This document shows, in pieces, positions 27,130 through 57,966 of a DNA stretch of 64,000 nucleotides. The position numbers and the translations under genes were made by a program. The notes below the pieces were generated by a model. It did not search any database and was not told where the DNA came from. It worked only from the letters and a program-made list of their open reading frames with translations. This DNA comes from Glandiceps talaboti. Lineage: Eukaryota > Hemichordata > Enteropneusta > Spengelidae. The stretch spans positions 1,159,001-1,223,000 of the forward strand of contig NC_135558.1 of assembly GCF_964340395.1 (NCBI RefSeq). The letters run 5' to 3'. Position 1 is the first letter of the stretch. Each line of letters opens with the position of its first letter.

Positions 27130-28195
27130 GTGGTGATGGTGATGGTGGTGGTGGTGGTGGTGGTGGTGATGATGATGATGGTGATGATGTTGGCGGTGGT
27201 GATGACAACAAGGAGAATGTATTGTCAGTTGAGATAACATTAGATATTTTCCTCGTTTTTTAATTCGTACTACAATGATTGTGGGATTGGCAAATAGCAA
27301 CAAAATTCAACCATTGCCTTAGGATATTCATGTGATTAAGTTACCCATTACAAGGATTGTATATTGAATGAAATAATGAACACCATGTTACTTTGCAACT
27401 CATTGTAAATCTAGTGATTCAAGTAACAATAAACATGTAACTATTGTCTACAGAAGTCCACTGGTGGAGAAAACGGCCCGTGCTGTATTTACTAGTCCTG
27501 GATATCATCGGTATACTAATGATGATGGGGTCAATAATGATGGCTTTGAAGTAAGTATCCATTCATTTCTTGACCTTCAACTACAGAGCTAGTTTGGATG
27601 GAGGTGGAAATTGTAACCAAACTCTGTATAGGAACTAGACAACTACAATGTACAAAGCCTACAATGAAAACAAAGAACCATTAAAGCTATACATAGCTGC
27701 ATCTTGGAAGTTTTTAAGCTGTTTTGTTAGATGTATTATTTGACTTACACATAGTATTGTAAACCCTTAAATCACTTGTGAGTAGACATGTTATGTGTAG
27801 TTGTACACATTAATGAATCCATTTTAATTGGTTTTTAGTTTCACACCCTAAATTCAATAGCCACAACATGATAACAATTTCAATCTGTTATTATACTACT
27901 TATGATAAAAATGACCACAAGTTAACATTTCCAGTGTCAAATTATTTCTATTTTAACAATTTACAGTCAATATATCATTAGTCATCGGATAAAAAAGTAT
28001 TCCAGTTACTGCTAGTGCAGCTATAATATCTCAATATTGTATTTATTTCAGGAAAACGCCAATGAAGCAAAACTAACATTTGACTACGGAGCTTACCAAC
28101 AGATAGGTGGTGATGATATGTCTAGTTCTAGTGAAGACTCTGCTTTCAATAGTGTTACATGCAGTGATAGTAGAGAATTTGGTATCCCTGTCTAG
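286..28195 (+). CDS. LDL-receptor-family endocytic receptor, LRP/vitellogenin-receptor-like (3' part, 27 exons)
   Basis: Exons that join in one open frame: 286-478, 1581-1700, 4405-4624, 5333-5524, 6030-6199, 6650-6760, 7966-8088, 9207-9329, 9885-10007, 10702-10821, 11440-11562, 13118-13234, 13779-13895, 15662-15781, 16614-16745, 16961-17107, 17725-17844, 21080-21208, 21473-21636, 21891-22123, 23017-23411, 24049-24168, 25316-25637, 26126-26202, 26760-26850, 27454-27550, 28052-28195. Lengths sum to 4,143 nt, giving 1,380 residues and a TAG stop. Module order is propeller end, EGF, YWTD propeller, EGF, LDLa x8, EGF, EGF-Ca, YWTD propeller, EGF, stalk, EGF, membrane helix, short tail. Family knowledge: LDLa modules bind ligands such as lipoproteins, propellers release them at endosomal pH, and the tail recruits endocytic adaptors. 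Two propeller blocks plus a single short tail resemble vitellogenin receptors; LRP1/LRP2-type origin cannot be excluded because the 5' end is outside the window. Splice sites were read by eye. Confidence 0.9.
705..1015 (+). mobile_element. LINE reverse-transcriptase C-terminal relic
   Basis: The + strand reads [16 protein letters not shown], then [16 protein letters not shown] and LWNSYPL, the conserved C-terminal tail of CR1/L2/Jockey-type LINE proteins. A shift near 950-960 replaces the expected GDR motif. No upstream RT core is present, so it is a short 5'-truncated fragment inside an intron of the receptor gene. Confidence 0.75.
1581..1700 (+). CDS. Exon: EGF-like module between propellers
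   Basis: A 120-nt phase 1-1 exon with acceptor CCCTAG and donor GTAAGT. It encodes one EGF-like module beginning [15 protein letters not shown] and ending DGSTCK, the six-cysteine type that follows each propeller in LDL-receptor-family proteins. The 42-bp minisatellite begins about 40 bp into the next intron. Confidence 0.85.
1740..4188. repeat. 42-bp minisatellite, about 58 copies
   Basis: The unit contains CTAGTCTATTTAAGTACTGA and TTTCATCATACACTCCAGGT. Copies differ mainly at T/C after CCAGGT and at TTTAAG/TATAAG. It fills most of the 2.7-kb intron after the first EGF exon. The 193-residue open frame in its first part is an artefact of the repeat length being a multiple of three. Confidence 0.97.
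4405..8088 (+). CDS. Exons: first complete YWTD beta-propeller
   Basis: Five exons (4405-4624, 5333-5524, 6030-6199, 6650-6760, 7966-8088) encode the blades. Blade motifs in order are [35 protein letters not shown] and MYWSDWSTG, then [12 protein letters not shown], the usual last strand. Phases run 1, 2, 2, 1, 1, 1. In this family the six-bladed propeller controls acid-dependent ligand release and recycling. The last exon ends at a GTAAGC donor whose surrounding 56 bp is duplicated just downstream. The first blade exon starts with a Ser/Lys-rich stretch after the minisatellite intron. Confidence 0.88.
5553..5890 (+). mobile_element. Diverged copy of the same SINE
   Basis: This copy shares the body with the element at 8,690-9,035: GGGCAAGTTTTGAAATGCAA, then GTGCCCCAGTCAGTTTGG, CTTGTAGGATTA and GAGGCTACAATGGA, in the same order and spacing but with many changes. 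The head is poorly kept. A head-only fragment (GGCAGCTTGGAATCTGTATG) is also seen near 10,875-10,925. Confidence 0.55.
8089..8155 (+). repeat. Duplicate of a propeller exon end with its donor
   Basis: The sequence CCAACTGCAAGTCAAACACC...ACTGGTAAGT (about 8,096-8,152) repeats CCAACTGCAATTCAAACACC...ACGGGTAAGC at the exon end (about 8,040-8,092), with several substitutions. This makes a second, stronger donor about 61 bp downstream of the first. Confidence 0.8.
8690..9035 (+). mobile_element. tRNA-derived SINE
   Basis: The head has an A-box-like TGGTTAGAGTGG (about 8,714-8,725) and a B-box-like AGTTCAAGCC (about 8,750-8,759). A body follows (GGGCAAGATTTGAACCACAA, CACCTGGTAGGATAGAGG), and the 3' end is A-rich with AAATAAATAAAATG. 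This is the layout of a Pol III SINE in an intron of the receptor gene. The B-box of a tRNA would be GGTTCGANTCC; this one differs at a few bases. Confidence 0.7.
9207..9329 (+). CDS. Exon: EGF-like module ending at a GC splice donor
   Basis: A 123-nt exon encoding [14 protein letters not shown]...DNQTCEG, an EGF-like module closing the propeller. The acceptor is ATCATAG. The only donor that keeps phase 1 with the next exon (9885) is GAAG|GCAAGT at 9330, a GC-AG intron. The nearest GT (9334) would break the frame. The first LDLa exon follows. Confidence 0.8.
9885..17107 (+). CDS. Exons: ligand-binding cluster of eight LDLa modules
   Basis: Eight phase 1-1 exons, one LDLa module each: 9885-10007, 10702-10821, 11440-11562, 13118-13234, 13779-13895, 15662-15781, 16614-16745, 16961-17107. 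Each keeps six cysteines and an acidic calcium/ligand box such as [63 protein letters not shown] and DCMDSSDEG. Eight modules ahead of EGF, EGF-Ca and a propeller match the ligand-binding domain of VLDL-receptor and the second domain of vitellogenin receptors. Module 6 is preceded by an array of 28 copies of its own 5' boundary; module 7 is followed by about two partial copies of its 3' end. Some linkers are longer, for example [13 protein letters not shown] before module 8. Confidence 0.92.
10990..11410. repeat. Dispersed repeat, inverted pair, also in the second gene
   Basis: The + strand at about 11,275-11,410 shares TTACACTTGATATGGATGC and flanking sequence with the minus strand of about 10,990-11,100, and with the + strand of 35,821-35,930, where ACAGATTGATTACATTGAGA is also shared. 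The three copies lie in introns of two different genes, so it is probably a mobile-element fragment of unknown class. Confidence 0.6.
11838..12961. repeat. 20-bp minisatellite, about 56 copies
   Basis: The unit is ACCAAGGCAACTTCATACGT with few variants (ACATACC, ACCTACC, CAATTTC). It lies in the intron between LDLa modules 3 and 4. All frames of one strand stay open, which produces long [11 protein letters not shown]-type open frames that are not genes. Confidence 0.97.
13961..15705 (+). repeat. 63-bp array of 28 copies of a splice acceptor plus LDLa exon start
   Basis: Each unit has the polypyrimidine/acceptor CTTTATTTTAACAG followed by the first 43 nt of the LDLa-6 exon. Most units are 63 bp, some 57, and two carry a GACACAGTGTCAC variant. 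The last unit continues into the full exon (15,662-15,781). The coding frame [15 protein letters not shown] is kept in most units, but a TAG at about 15,253 interrupts read-through. Confidence 0.95.
16290..16560 (-). mobile_element. LINE C-terminal zinc-binding relic
   Basis: The minus strand reads [19 protein letters not shown], then [18 protein letters not shown] and an FW-like IIWHSL. The C-x2-C-x8-H-x4-C knuckle after an EFQxKI helix is typical of the zf-RVT end of L1/Tx1- or RTE-type LINEs. It ends only tens of bases before the exon at 16,614. Confidence 0.65.
16746..16891 (+). repeat. Tandem partial copies of the LDLa-7 exon end and donor
   Basis: After the real donor at 16,746 comes a copy (16,758-16,843) of the exon end with its own GTAGGT, then a shorter decayed copy (16,844-16,891). 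The copies lack the cysteine-bearing middle of the exon. Confidence 0.85.
17725..21208 (+). CDS. Exons: EGF and calcium-binding EGF pair
   Basis: Exon 17725-17844 encodes an EGF module ([15 protein letters not shown]...NRTCK). Exon 21080-21208 encodes [12 protein letters not shown]...[10 protein letters not shown]...HRC, which has the DxDEC and N/GSYxC features of calcium-binding EGF. This EGF/EGF-Ca pair between LDLa cluster and propeller is the family's standard order. The 3.2-kb intron between them holds a 36-bp and a 16-19-bp tandem array. Confidence 0.9.
19655..20020. repeat. 36-bp minisatellite, about 10 copies
   Basis: The unit contains GAATTACCCAGAGTTACTGC and CCCTGGT, with early copies GAATATAAGA and later ones GCATATATT. 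It lies in the 3.2-kb intron between the EGF and EGF-Ca exons. Confidence 0.95.
20290..20515. repeat. 16/19-bp minisatellite
   Basis: Alternating units TTACTGGTGATGTCA and TTGTTACTGGTGATGTCA. It is in the same intron as the 36-bp array. The rest of this intron (17,845-19,650 and 20,520-21,079) is AT-rich and shows nothing recognisable. Confidence 0.93.
21473..23411 (+). CDS. Exons: second complete YWTD beta-propeller
   Basis: Three exons (21473-21636, 21891-22123, 23017-23411). Blade motifs in order are [37 protein letters not shown] and [12 protein letters not shown]. The 395-nt last exon carries three blades and ends with HPLKQIQ. Phases are 1, 0, 2, 1. The second exon begins RKIEK after a CAG acceptor and shows the [10 protein letters not shown] segment conserved in LRP propellers. 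Confidence 0.92.
24049..24168 (+). CDS. Exon: EGF-like module after the second propeller
   Basis: A 120-nt phase 1-1 exon encoding [15 protein letters not shown]...TTQCH. Its last 74 nt plus nine intron nucleotides form the first unit of an 83-bp tandem array that runs to about 24,860, so nine GTAAGT donors follow one another. Reading through the first donor gives G-K-C and then TGA, so intron retention would end the protein before the membrane helix. Confidence 0.88.
24095..24857 (+). repeat. 83-bp array of EGF exon end plus donor, nine copies
   Basis: Units start at about 24,095, 24,178, 24,261, 24,344, 24,427, 24,510, 24,593, 24,676 and 24,759, with a partial copy at 24,842. Each runs GATACCTGGAGGTTTCCATT ... 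CAGTG(T/C)CATGGTAAGTRTT. The first unit is exonic. 83 is not a multiple of three. Confidence 0.95.
25316..26202 (+). CDS. Exons: Ser/Thr-rich stalk and membrane-proximal EGF
   Basis: Exon 25316-25637 encodes a Ser/Thr/Asn-rich segment (for example [14 protein letters not shown]) like the O-glycosylated stalk of LDL-receptor-type proteins, then the start of an EGF module ([13 protein letters not shown]). Exon 26126-26202 completes it with [13 protein letters not shown]. Phase 2 joins the two. A 42-nt stop-containing candidate exon lies between them in the loop of an inverted repeat. Confidence 0.85.
25815..25974. repeat. Inverted repeat around a stop-containing candidate exon
   Basis: Arms at about 25,815-25,856 and 25,929-25,974 are near-perfect reverse complements (for example CTAGTTTTTGAAGTGACTAT against ATAGTCACTTCAAAAAACTA). 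The loop has an acceptor (ATCTTTCAG ending 25,879), a 42-nt segment 25,880-25,921 and a GTAAGA donor. Read in phase 2 the segment gives RCQHCTNDV then TGA. Confidence 0.7.
26760..26850 (+). CDS. Exon: transmembrane helix
   Basis: A 91-nt exon with acceptor ATTTCAG and donor GTTGGT. It encodes YIG followed by a hydrophobic run beginning [15 protein letters not shown], then KYTWNWKR, a positively charged stop-transfer end. Type I orientation follows from the extracellular modules upstream. Confidence 0.88.
27055..27205. repeat. (GAT)n and (GGT)n microsatellite
   Basis: ATG/GAT triplets to about 27,128, then GGT-type triplets. It is in the intron after the membrane-helix exon. The poly-His and poly-Ser open frames on the minus strand are artefacts. 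Confidence 0.95.
27454..28195 (+). CDS. Exons: short cytoplasmic tail and stop
   Basis: Exons 27454-27550 and 28052-28195 encode about 80 cytoplasmic residues ending REFGIPV and TAG (28193-28195). No canonical NPxY is present. FTSPGY occupies the place of FxNPxY with Asn replaced by Ser. YQQI fits the YxxPhi sorting signal, and SSSSEDS is an acidic serine cluster of casein-kinase-2 type. Whether these work in endocytosis is inference. Confidence 0.85.
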
Positions 28196-29260
28196 GTTAA
28201 CAAAATCAACAAAGTTTAAGATTGGATGTTTATTTATTGATTTGATAATTTCATTTTTGTGTGCATATTTATTTATTTAATAAGTTATTTATGTAGATTA
28301 TTACTTTCTTATAACAAGCAGAAAGCTTGATAACCCAACTGATATGCAAATTTCATATTTGATTATATATTTATTTACTTTTCAAAATACGCAAAGAAGT
28401 TGGTATCTGTCTAAAGATGCATAATTCATCAACAGTAATTAGATATATATTTATCATTTTCATTTTTGTTTACTTGTTTGTTTGTTTATTTGCTATTTAT
28501 TGATCTAATTTATATTTCTTGTAAAGGCGCCATCAATTAACTTCTTAAATTCTCAGTAGATTTATAAGAAACTAACACATTTCATTTTGCTCAAAATTTC
28601 CATGCAAGACTATTTCATACTATTGTAAATGGAAAGACCAAATATTTTCAGAATAACTGAATAATTGCTTAAGACAATCAAAATTTGGACTTTGACATTT
28701 CAACAGTTTAGTTGATTTAGTTGCAAACCAAAAATGAATCAACAGAAAAGTGAATTTTACATGACTTTCTTGCATGGGTTATTTTTTCTGGTTTTTTCAT
28801 GTCTGCCTGGTAGGTTTTGGGGAAATTGCAATTGGCAATGCCAGTGTAGTGTACTATTATATCATTTCTTTGTTCTTCACCATATTCTTAAGTAAATTTC
28901 TTTTTTTCTTCTTTTTTTTTTTTCCTTTTTTTTTTTGAGGGGGGGAGGGGGAGGGAGCAAGGTGCATGTGAAAGTTATTGCCCCATTGGGGGGGAGAGGT
29001 ACTTTCATCCGGAAATAGTATACGGTAATGCCGTAATGTATTCCAATGTACAAAATTTACAAGTCAGCAAAAGTAATTGCAAATATCTATAAAGCTTATA
29101 TTTACTTGTTATTTAGTTGAATGTTCATCTGAATGTGTGTGAGAAATGTTATAAATACCATTGAGAGTATATTGTGAAATACAATGAATAAGTTGATCTC
29201 AGTAAATGAATTTTTTTTGTTAGACTACTTGATAATAAATTAGGTTTTGTATCTAAATCA
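28196..29260 (+). other. Probable 3' untranslated region of the receptor gene
   Basis: No coding sequence follows the stop. The stretch has several ATTTA motifs (around 28,266-28,290 and 28,360-28,380), as in unstable mRNAs, a T-run and G-run near 28,900-28,995, and an AATAAA at 29,234-29,239 as a plausible polyadenylation signal. The real cleavage site is not known. Confidence 0.4.
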
Positions 29261-31740
29261 TTATTTACCTTGTCGTCAATACTATTATTCAGATATGATC
29301 ATTGTTGCATCTTTGAGTTAGGGTTTCAGTTTGCTAATTTGATTGCAAATGACAGCCAAATAACAGTGTTCATAAACAATGCACAATTTGCATACATTTA
29401 CATATCTATGCCGTAAACAAGTGATATGCAAGTATATACATGGCTGGCAAGGACACGGCATTTGCTTTGTAGACATGAACAATTTCAAATGTACTTAACA
29501 AAGAAATCCCAACTGTTGATTGGTTATGTTAAATGTATCACTGCATGAATGGGTAGCATTTCCTGTTCTGTATACGTGACGTTACAACAGATTTACAGTG
29601 AATCTAAAATTACAGAACTTTACATAGTAAATGTTATTATACTATGACAGAACCCCATGACGTGTGAATGCAAGTATTTGCAAGAACACTTGTAGTGTTC
29701 TCTGGAGTTGTAAGTTTAATGAGTGTAGTGTGTTTAGTAGAAACACTGCAGGCATGAGTGCAAATACCTCGTAGTACTCACACTGGAACTCAACACAGCA
29801 TGGGTTCCATTATTATTACATATGATTATCTGAAAGAGCAAATTTCCATAAAAATGATTCTGTGCAATCACACTATTTTGTGTGCAAGGAATAATGAATA
29901 ATTGTGCCTGCATTTGCATATCATTTGCATGCAGGTATGCAATAATAATGTTTTCGGTATTGCACTGCAGTGCAAATACCATTAGTATGCATGCACACCG
30001 AAGTAAGTAATCACTGGTACATATGTAATAATACCCTTGGTCAGCCCAGTATTTTTACTATTGTTTACCATACAGTTCACTTTAGGAAACAGGGGAAATT
30101 ATTGCCAAACATTACTTACACAAATTAGTTACATCATTGAATTGAATTGAATTGAATTTTATTGGGTAAAAATTTATACAAGTACATATTATTATATATC
30201 TAGTTTACAATTGGAATCACATGAAAAGTTGTGGAATATTTACACCCATTTACCAGCAGTAAACATGAAGGAAGTTATCCATCAACAATCAACATGCAAA
30301 AGCCTTTCACTGCGTTGACTTATTAATGTTGGTGTACCTAAGTAGAAATCTAATAAAGATCAATATATAGTTACCGTAAAGTGTGTTGTGTTGTCATTTT
30401 TAGTCAGGGTAGTATTTGATGGGGACATTATTTGGGATGTGGAGATCATCGTCGCAAACCACGGTCTCTTTTACGGCACCGTCCAAAACGCGCCGTCAGC
30501 AGGTTATTTCGCAGTGTCGCAGAAGGAAGAACAGCTCTGGTTTGCGAGAATGGTGGGGATGAGAAATTGATGAAATGAAAATGATCACATCACAAGTGTG
30601 TGATTTGGGTCAAAAATGTGATTTTTAGAACAAAAAAAATAAACTACTAGGCAAAATAGTCATGAATTTGGTAGAGATGTGTAGTAAGTCAAAAGAAAAT
30701 GAGGCGAGTACAATCACTTGTAAATGCTGACAAAGCCATGTAAACATGTGTCTGCTACCTGAAATGTCAGTTGTGTTGTACCTGTTACCTCCAGGAATGT
30801 TTGTACAGACCATCATATCAAATACCACTGGATGAGAGTAGCAACGCTGAAAAGACCCGTGCCACTTTTGACAACTTGATAGAATAGTATTTATTAAGTC
30901 GGTTTGTGACAGTTGTTTATTTTGGCAAAGGTTAAACATACATAAGACAACTGATAACACACTTTACTAAGCATACTGTCGTACCTGACTGGAGTTGTAC
31001 CAATGTCAATAATCAGGATTTTATAAAAACGCCTGATGTTCTACTTTGTTTACTGATTATTGTATCTTATAATGTGCACGTGTTCGATTTTTCAAAATGA
31101 TGACAAAACTTTCCAAACTTTCTCATGAAAGTTTGCGCTTTCTATGCGACCTCATTGAGAGCTAAAGCGTCATCGGCAATGAATATTCATATAAATGCTG
31201 CCATGCGTATTACACGTATGCATAGGCAGAGTATTCCAATTCCTAATTTTCAAAGTTGTGTGAGCAAACATAATCACATCCCCACTACTAAGTACTACAG
31301 TTACAATATAAACTTTCAGAAAATCCATTTGATGCGTTTATTTAACGCTTACCTGAATGTTTTCATTGCCATGGAAACCGGTATCTGCATCGTTGTTGAC
31401 ATTGAATTATTGAATATGAAATATTTGATTGCGTACTGCATTCTTTGCGCTAACAAAAGTTTAGAACATACCATAATCCTACGTGGGTGTTACTGAAGGG
31501 AGGGTTGGGTGTCAGTCGGACAGACAGCATAACAGACTGTCAATCTTTTAAGAATTTGCTGAGTAATATGGCCCATCTCAAAGAAATTCTAATGTCTGAA
31601 ATGTAATCACAGTTGTTATTTTGATTCCCGAGTGAATGATAACCATTTTGAGCTAACAGTTCCGTCAACTTTCGTTCACGATTGCCCCAATCTCAAAATG
31701 AATGGTTTCTTCCTATCAATATAATGTAAGTTTCTTTGTA
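29261..31740. other. Intergenic DNA between the receptor and CUB/MAM genes
   Basis: I find no supported exon. There is an (ATTGA)n tract near 30,137-30,160 and a slightly more GC-rich open stretch at 30,388-30,570 with no recognisable domain or splice context. Regulatory elements of the next gene may lie here, but none can be named. Confidence 0.4.
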
Positions 31741-31776
31741 GTCAAGGCACCTCATTTCTTGAAGTTACGGGGAAGG

Positions 31777-54955
<23,179 letters not shown>

Positions 54956-54975
<20 letters not shown>

Positions 54976-55305
54976 TTTGCACCGACAAGTGTTTCTTGGA
55001 TATCAAGATTTCCGAGGACTGACAAACTTTGAACCCTGAAGTAATATAGAAACTGGGATGTGTTACACACGGTATTAAACCAAAACTGTCACGAAAAAAA
55101 CAATAATTTAAGAGAGTGATATCCTTATGATTCCTGTAATCAATCTTGAAGTATAGAAACATATACTTGTATGATAGCACTTATTCCGTAAACTTAACAA
55201 ATAATTTCAAATGTCGAAAATTGTCTATTTTTAAACGATTGTATTACTTTTGAAATTAAGTATGTAAACTTTTCCATGTATTAAGAAAAATAAAATAAAA
55301 TGAAT
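54956..55305 (+). other. Probable terminal exon and 3' end of the CUB/MAM gene
   Basis: A strong acceptor (TTTCTCGTTTTCAG) ends at 54,955. Joined in phase 1 it adds V-Y-T-P-K-P and a TGA at 54,973-54,975. AATAAA-type signals sit near 55,288-55,297. The alternative is no splicing at 54,568: the LDLa exon then reads GKIRIS and stops at 54,585-54,587, with its own AATAAA at 54,648-54,653. Both ends are short and neither adds a membrane helix. Confidence 0.55.
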
Positions 55306-55352
55306 TCAGCATATATTTTCATCCTGACTACATCGATGAGAGCGAGAAAGAA

Positions 55353-55396
<44 letters not shown>

Positions 55397-56012
55397 TGGG
55401 GAAGATAGGTAGAGTGTAGTATACGTAGGCTACCTGCCTATTTACCTACCTAACTAACCATACACAAATATATGTACATATCAATTCACAACATTTATAA
55501 ATTAACACCACGTGCTAGCTAGTTATTGGCTTCAGAAATGTTCTCTAAGTCCAACATTAATTACTGAGCCTTCAAGACTCAAGACAGAAAAAAAATAATT
55601 GAAGCTATGTGTGGTAATGTGCCATTGTAGTATGTCAGGTATATATGGGTTCATTAACATCACAACCGTACAAAGTATTGCATTGTTTATGATAGCAATG
55701 TTCTCCTAGCCTTGCAGAATAAAAAGATTCAACTTTCATGCTTGTTCCAAAGTTGATCAAATATCATCACTATCAAATACTGTAACCTACATATTGTCAC
55801 CACTGTGACAGTACAACATTTTACCATTTTACTATCTTCAGCTAGCTCTCAAAGACTAATTTTTACTATTTATCAGACTGATACATTGTGTTCATGTACA
55901 AGAAGACACTTAAGTCACTATTTATATTTGCATTTTGTTTTCCAGCGAAAACAGCGAAAATAAATTGCAATCACTGTGACATGGTCTGTTCACAAATCTC
56001 TAGGTTATGAAT

Positions 56013-57280
56013 TGTTGACTGAGTCAATCTGGTCCGACCTCTACCCACGCACAGAAGGTATATGTCACATCAAACTGGTAGATTGAATAAAAACACAATA
56101 AGATATTTAAAAAACATTTTGATATAAAAAATACACGATTATAGTATTTACACCAATTCGGTATGATGAAACGTTTTGATATCAATTAGATAGGATATTA
56201 GGAATTGAATTGTCCTTTGGACACGTATTCATAGAAATCCTACAATTTATGGAGTAAACAGTATTATTTATAAAGTTGTAACATCTGTTGACATTTCATT
56301 CTGACCTTAAGTAAGTAGTGACTTAAGATATTAAACTTAAGGTAAAGAGAAATGAGGCACGAAAAAAATGGGGTGCTAATGGGGACATGAAAATTTTGAT
56401 AGGCTGAAAGGGGCACGAAATATTGTGCTTATGACTGAACCAAATTAAACCCCAGAAGTGGTCGTTTACTGAGTAAATTAACAAACATTCCTCGCACGAT
56501 AAGTTCTTAAGCATATATTTAATAAGAAGACGGATGACTGCTATGAGAATGTATTAGTGTATACCTTAATATCTCCCCTCCCTTTCCCTCTCCCTATGAC
56601 GTATATTCAATTATGATTCAGTCGATAACCAAGCGAATGTGTATGTCATGTATTGAAGACAATTTTCTATATAATATACTATATGGCTTTCAATAAATGT
56701 GTTCAATAATGTGTTCAATAATGTTCAATAATGGTTATCGACTGCCTCATAATTAAAATATATGTCAGGTAAATGAAGTAAATAATTTTTCAAATTAAGG
56801 TAAACGATTGCTTGATTTTGCTCTAAGAGTCAATTTTATTCAAAATATTTCGTCCCCCAGGCTTTCAGACCATCAGAATTGCCATGCCCCCCCCCCTTCG
56901 TACCCCCGCTTTCTTTCGTGACGCCGCCCCAACACCCCCCCCCCCCCCCGCCGTAAATTCTCCTTGTTCCCTCTGGTCACTACTTACTTAAGGTCAGAAT
57001 GAAATGTCAACAGATGTTACAACTTTACTGTTTACTCCATAAATTGTAGGATTTCTATGAATACGTGTACAAAGGACAATTCAATTCCTAATATCCTATC
57101 TAATTGATATCAATACGTTCCATCATACACAGTTAATGTATACTCAATACTAAATCGTGTATTTTTATATCAAACGGTTTTTTAAAATGTCTTGTTGTGT
57201 TTTTGTTCAATCTACCAGTTTGATGTGACATATACCTTCTGTGCGTGGGTAGAGGTCGGACCAGATTGACTCAGTCAACA
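56013..57280. mobile_element. Foldback element with about 305-bp inverted arms
   Basis: Left arm 56,013-56,322 and right arm 56,976-57,280 are inverted copies of each other at roughly 90% by eye, with small indels, starting TGTTGACTGAGTC. The 650-bp centre includes C-runs at 56,888-56,895 and 56,935-56,950 and no recognisable gene. No clear target duplication is visible. It ends 57 bp before the pentamer array. Confidence 0.75.
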
Positions 57281-57336
57281 TGTGTTAGCTTAGATGAGTA
57301 TGACATACGTACCTACATGTGTAGCGCCAACTTTAC

Positions 57337-57966
57337 ATCACATCACATCACACCACACCACACCACACCACACCACACCACATCCCACCACACCACACCA
57401 CACCACACCACACCACACCACACCACACCACACCACACCACACCACACCTCACCTCACCTCACCTCACCTTACCTCACATCATACCATATCACACCACAA
57501 CACATCACATCACATCACATCAGTTCACACCACACCACACCACATCACATCACATCACACCACACCACACCACACCTCACCTCACCTCACCTTACCTCAC
57601 ATCATACCATATCACACCACATCACATCACACCACACCACACCACACCACATCACATCACATCACATCACATCACATCACATCATACCATATCACACCAC
57701 ATCACATCACTTCACATCACACCACACCACACCACACCACACCACACCACACCACCTCACCTCACCTCACCTTACCTCACATCATACCATATCACACCAC
57801 ATCACATCACATCACATCACATCAGTTCACATCACACCACACCACACCACACCACACCACACCACATCACATCACATCACATCACATCACATCACCTCAC
57901 CTCACATCATACCATATCACATCACATCACATCACGTCACGTCACGTCTCATCACATCACATCACA
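57337..57966. repeat. CACAT/CACAC pentamer array with higher-order structure
   Basis: About 125 pentamers (CACAT, CACAC, CACCT). The block CACCTCACCTTACCTCACAT, followed by CATACCATATCACA, recurs near 57,460, 57,587, 57,767 and in part 57,895, so the array has grown by larger duplications. The HHTTPHH open frames are artefacts. Confidence 0.95.

Noticed and set aside
30388-30570. Small open frame upstream of the CUB/MAM gene
   Set aside because: No domain, no signal peptide and no splice sites that join the next exon in frame.
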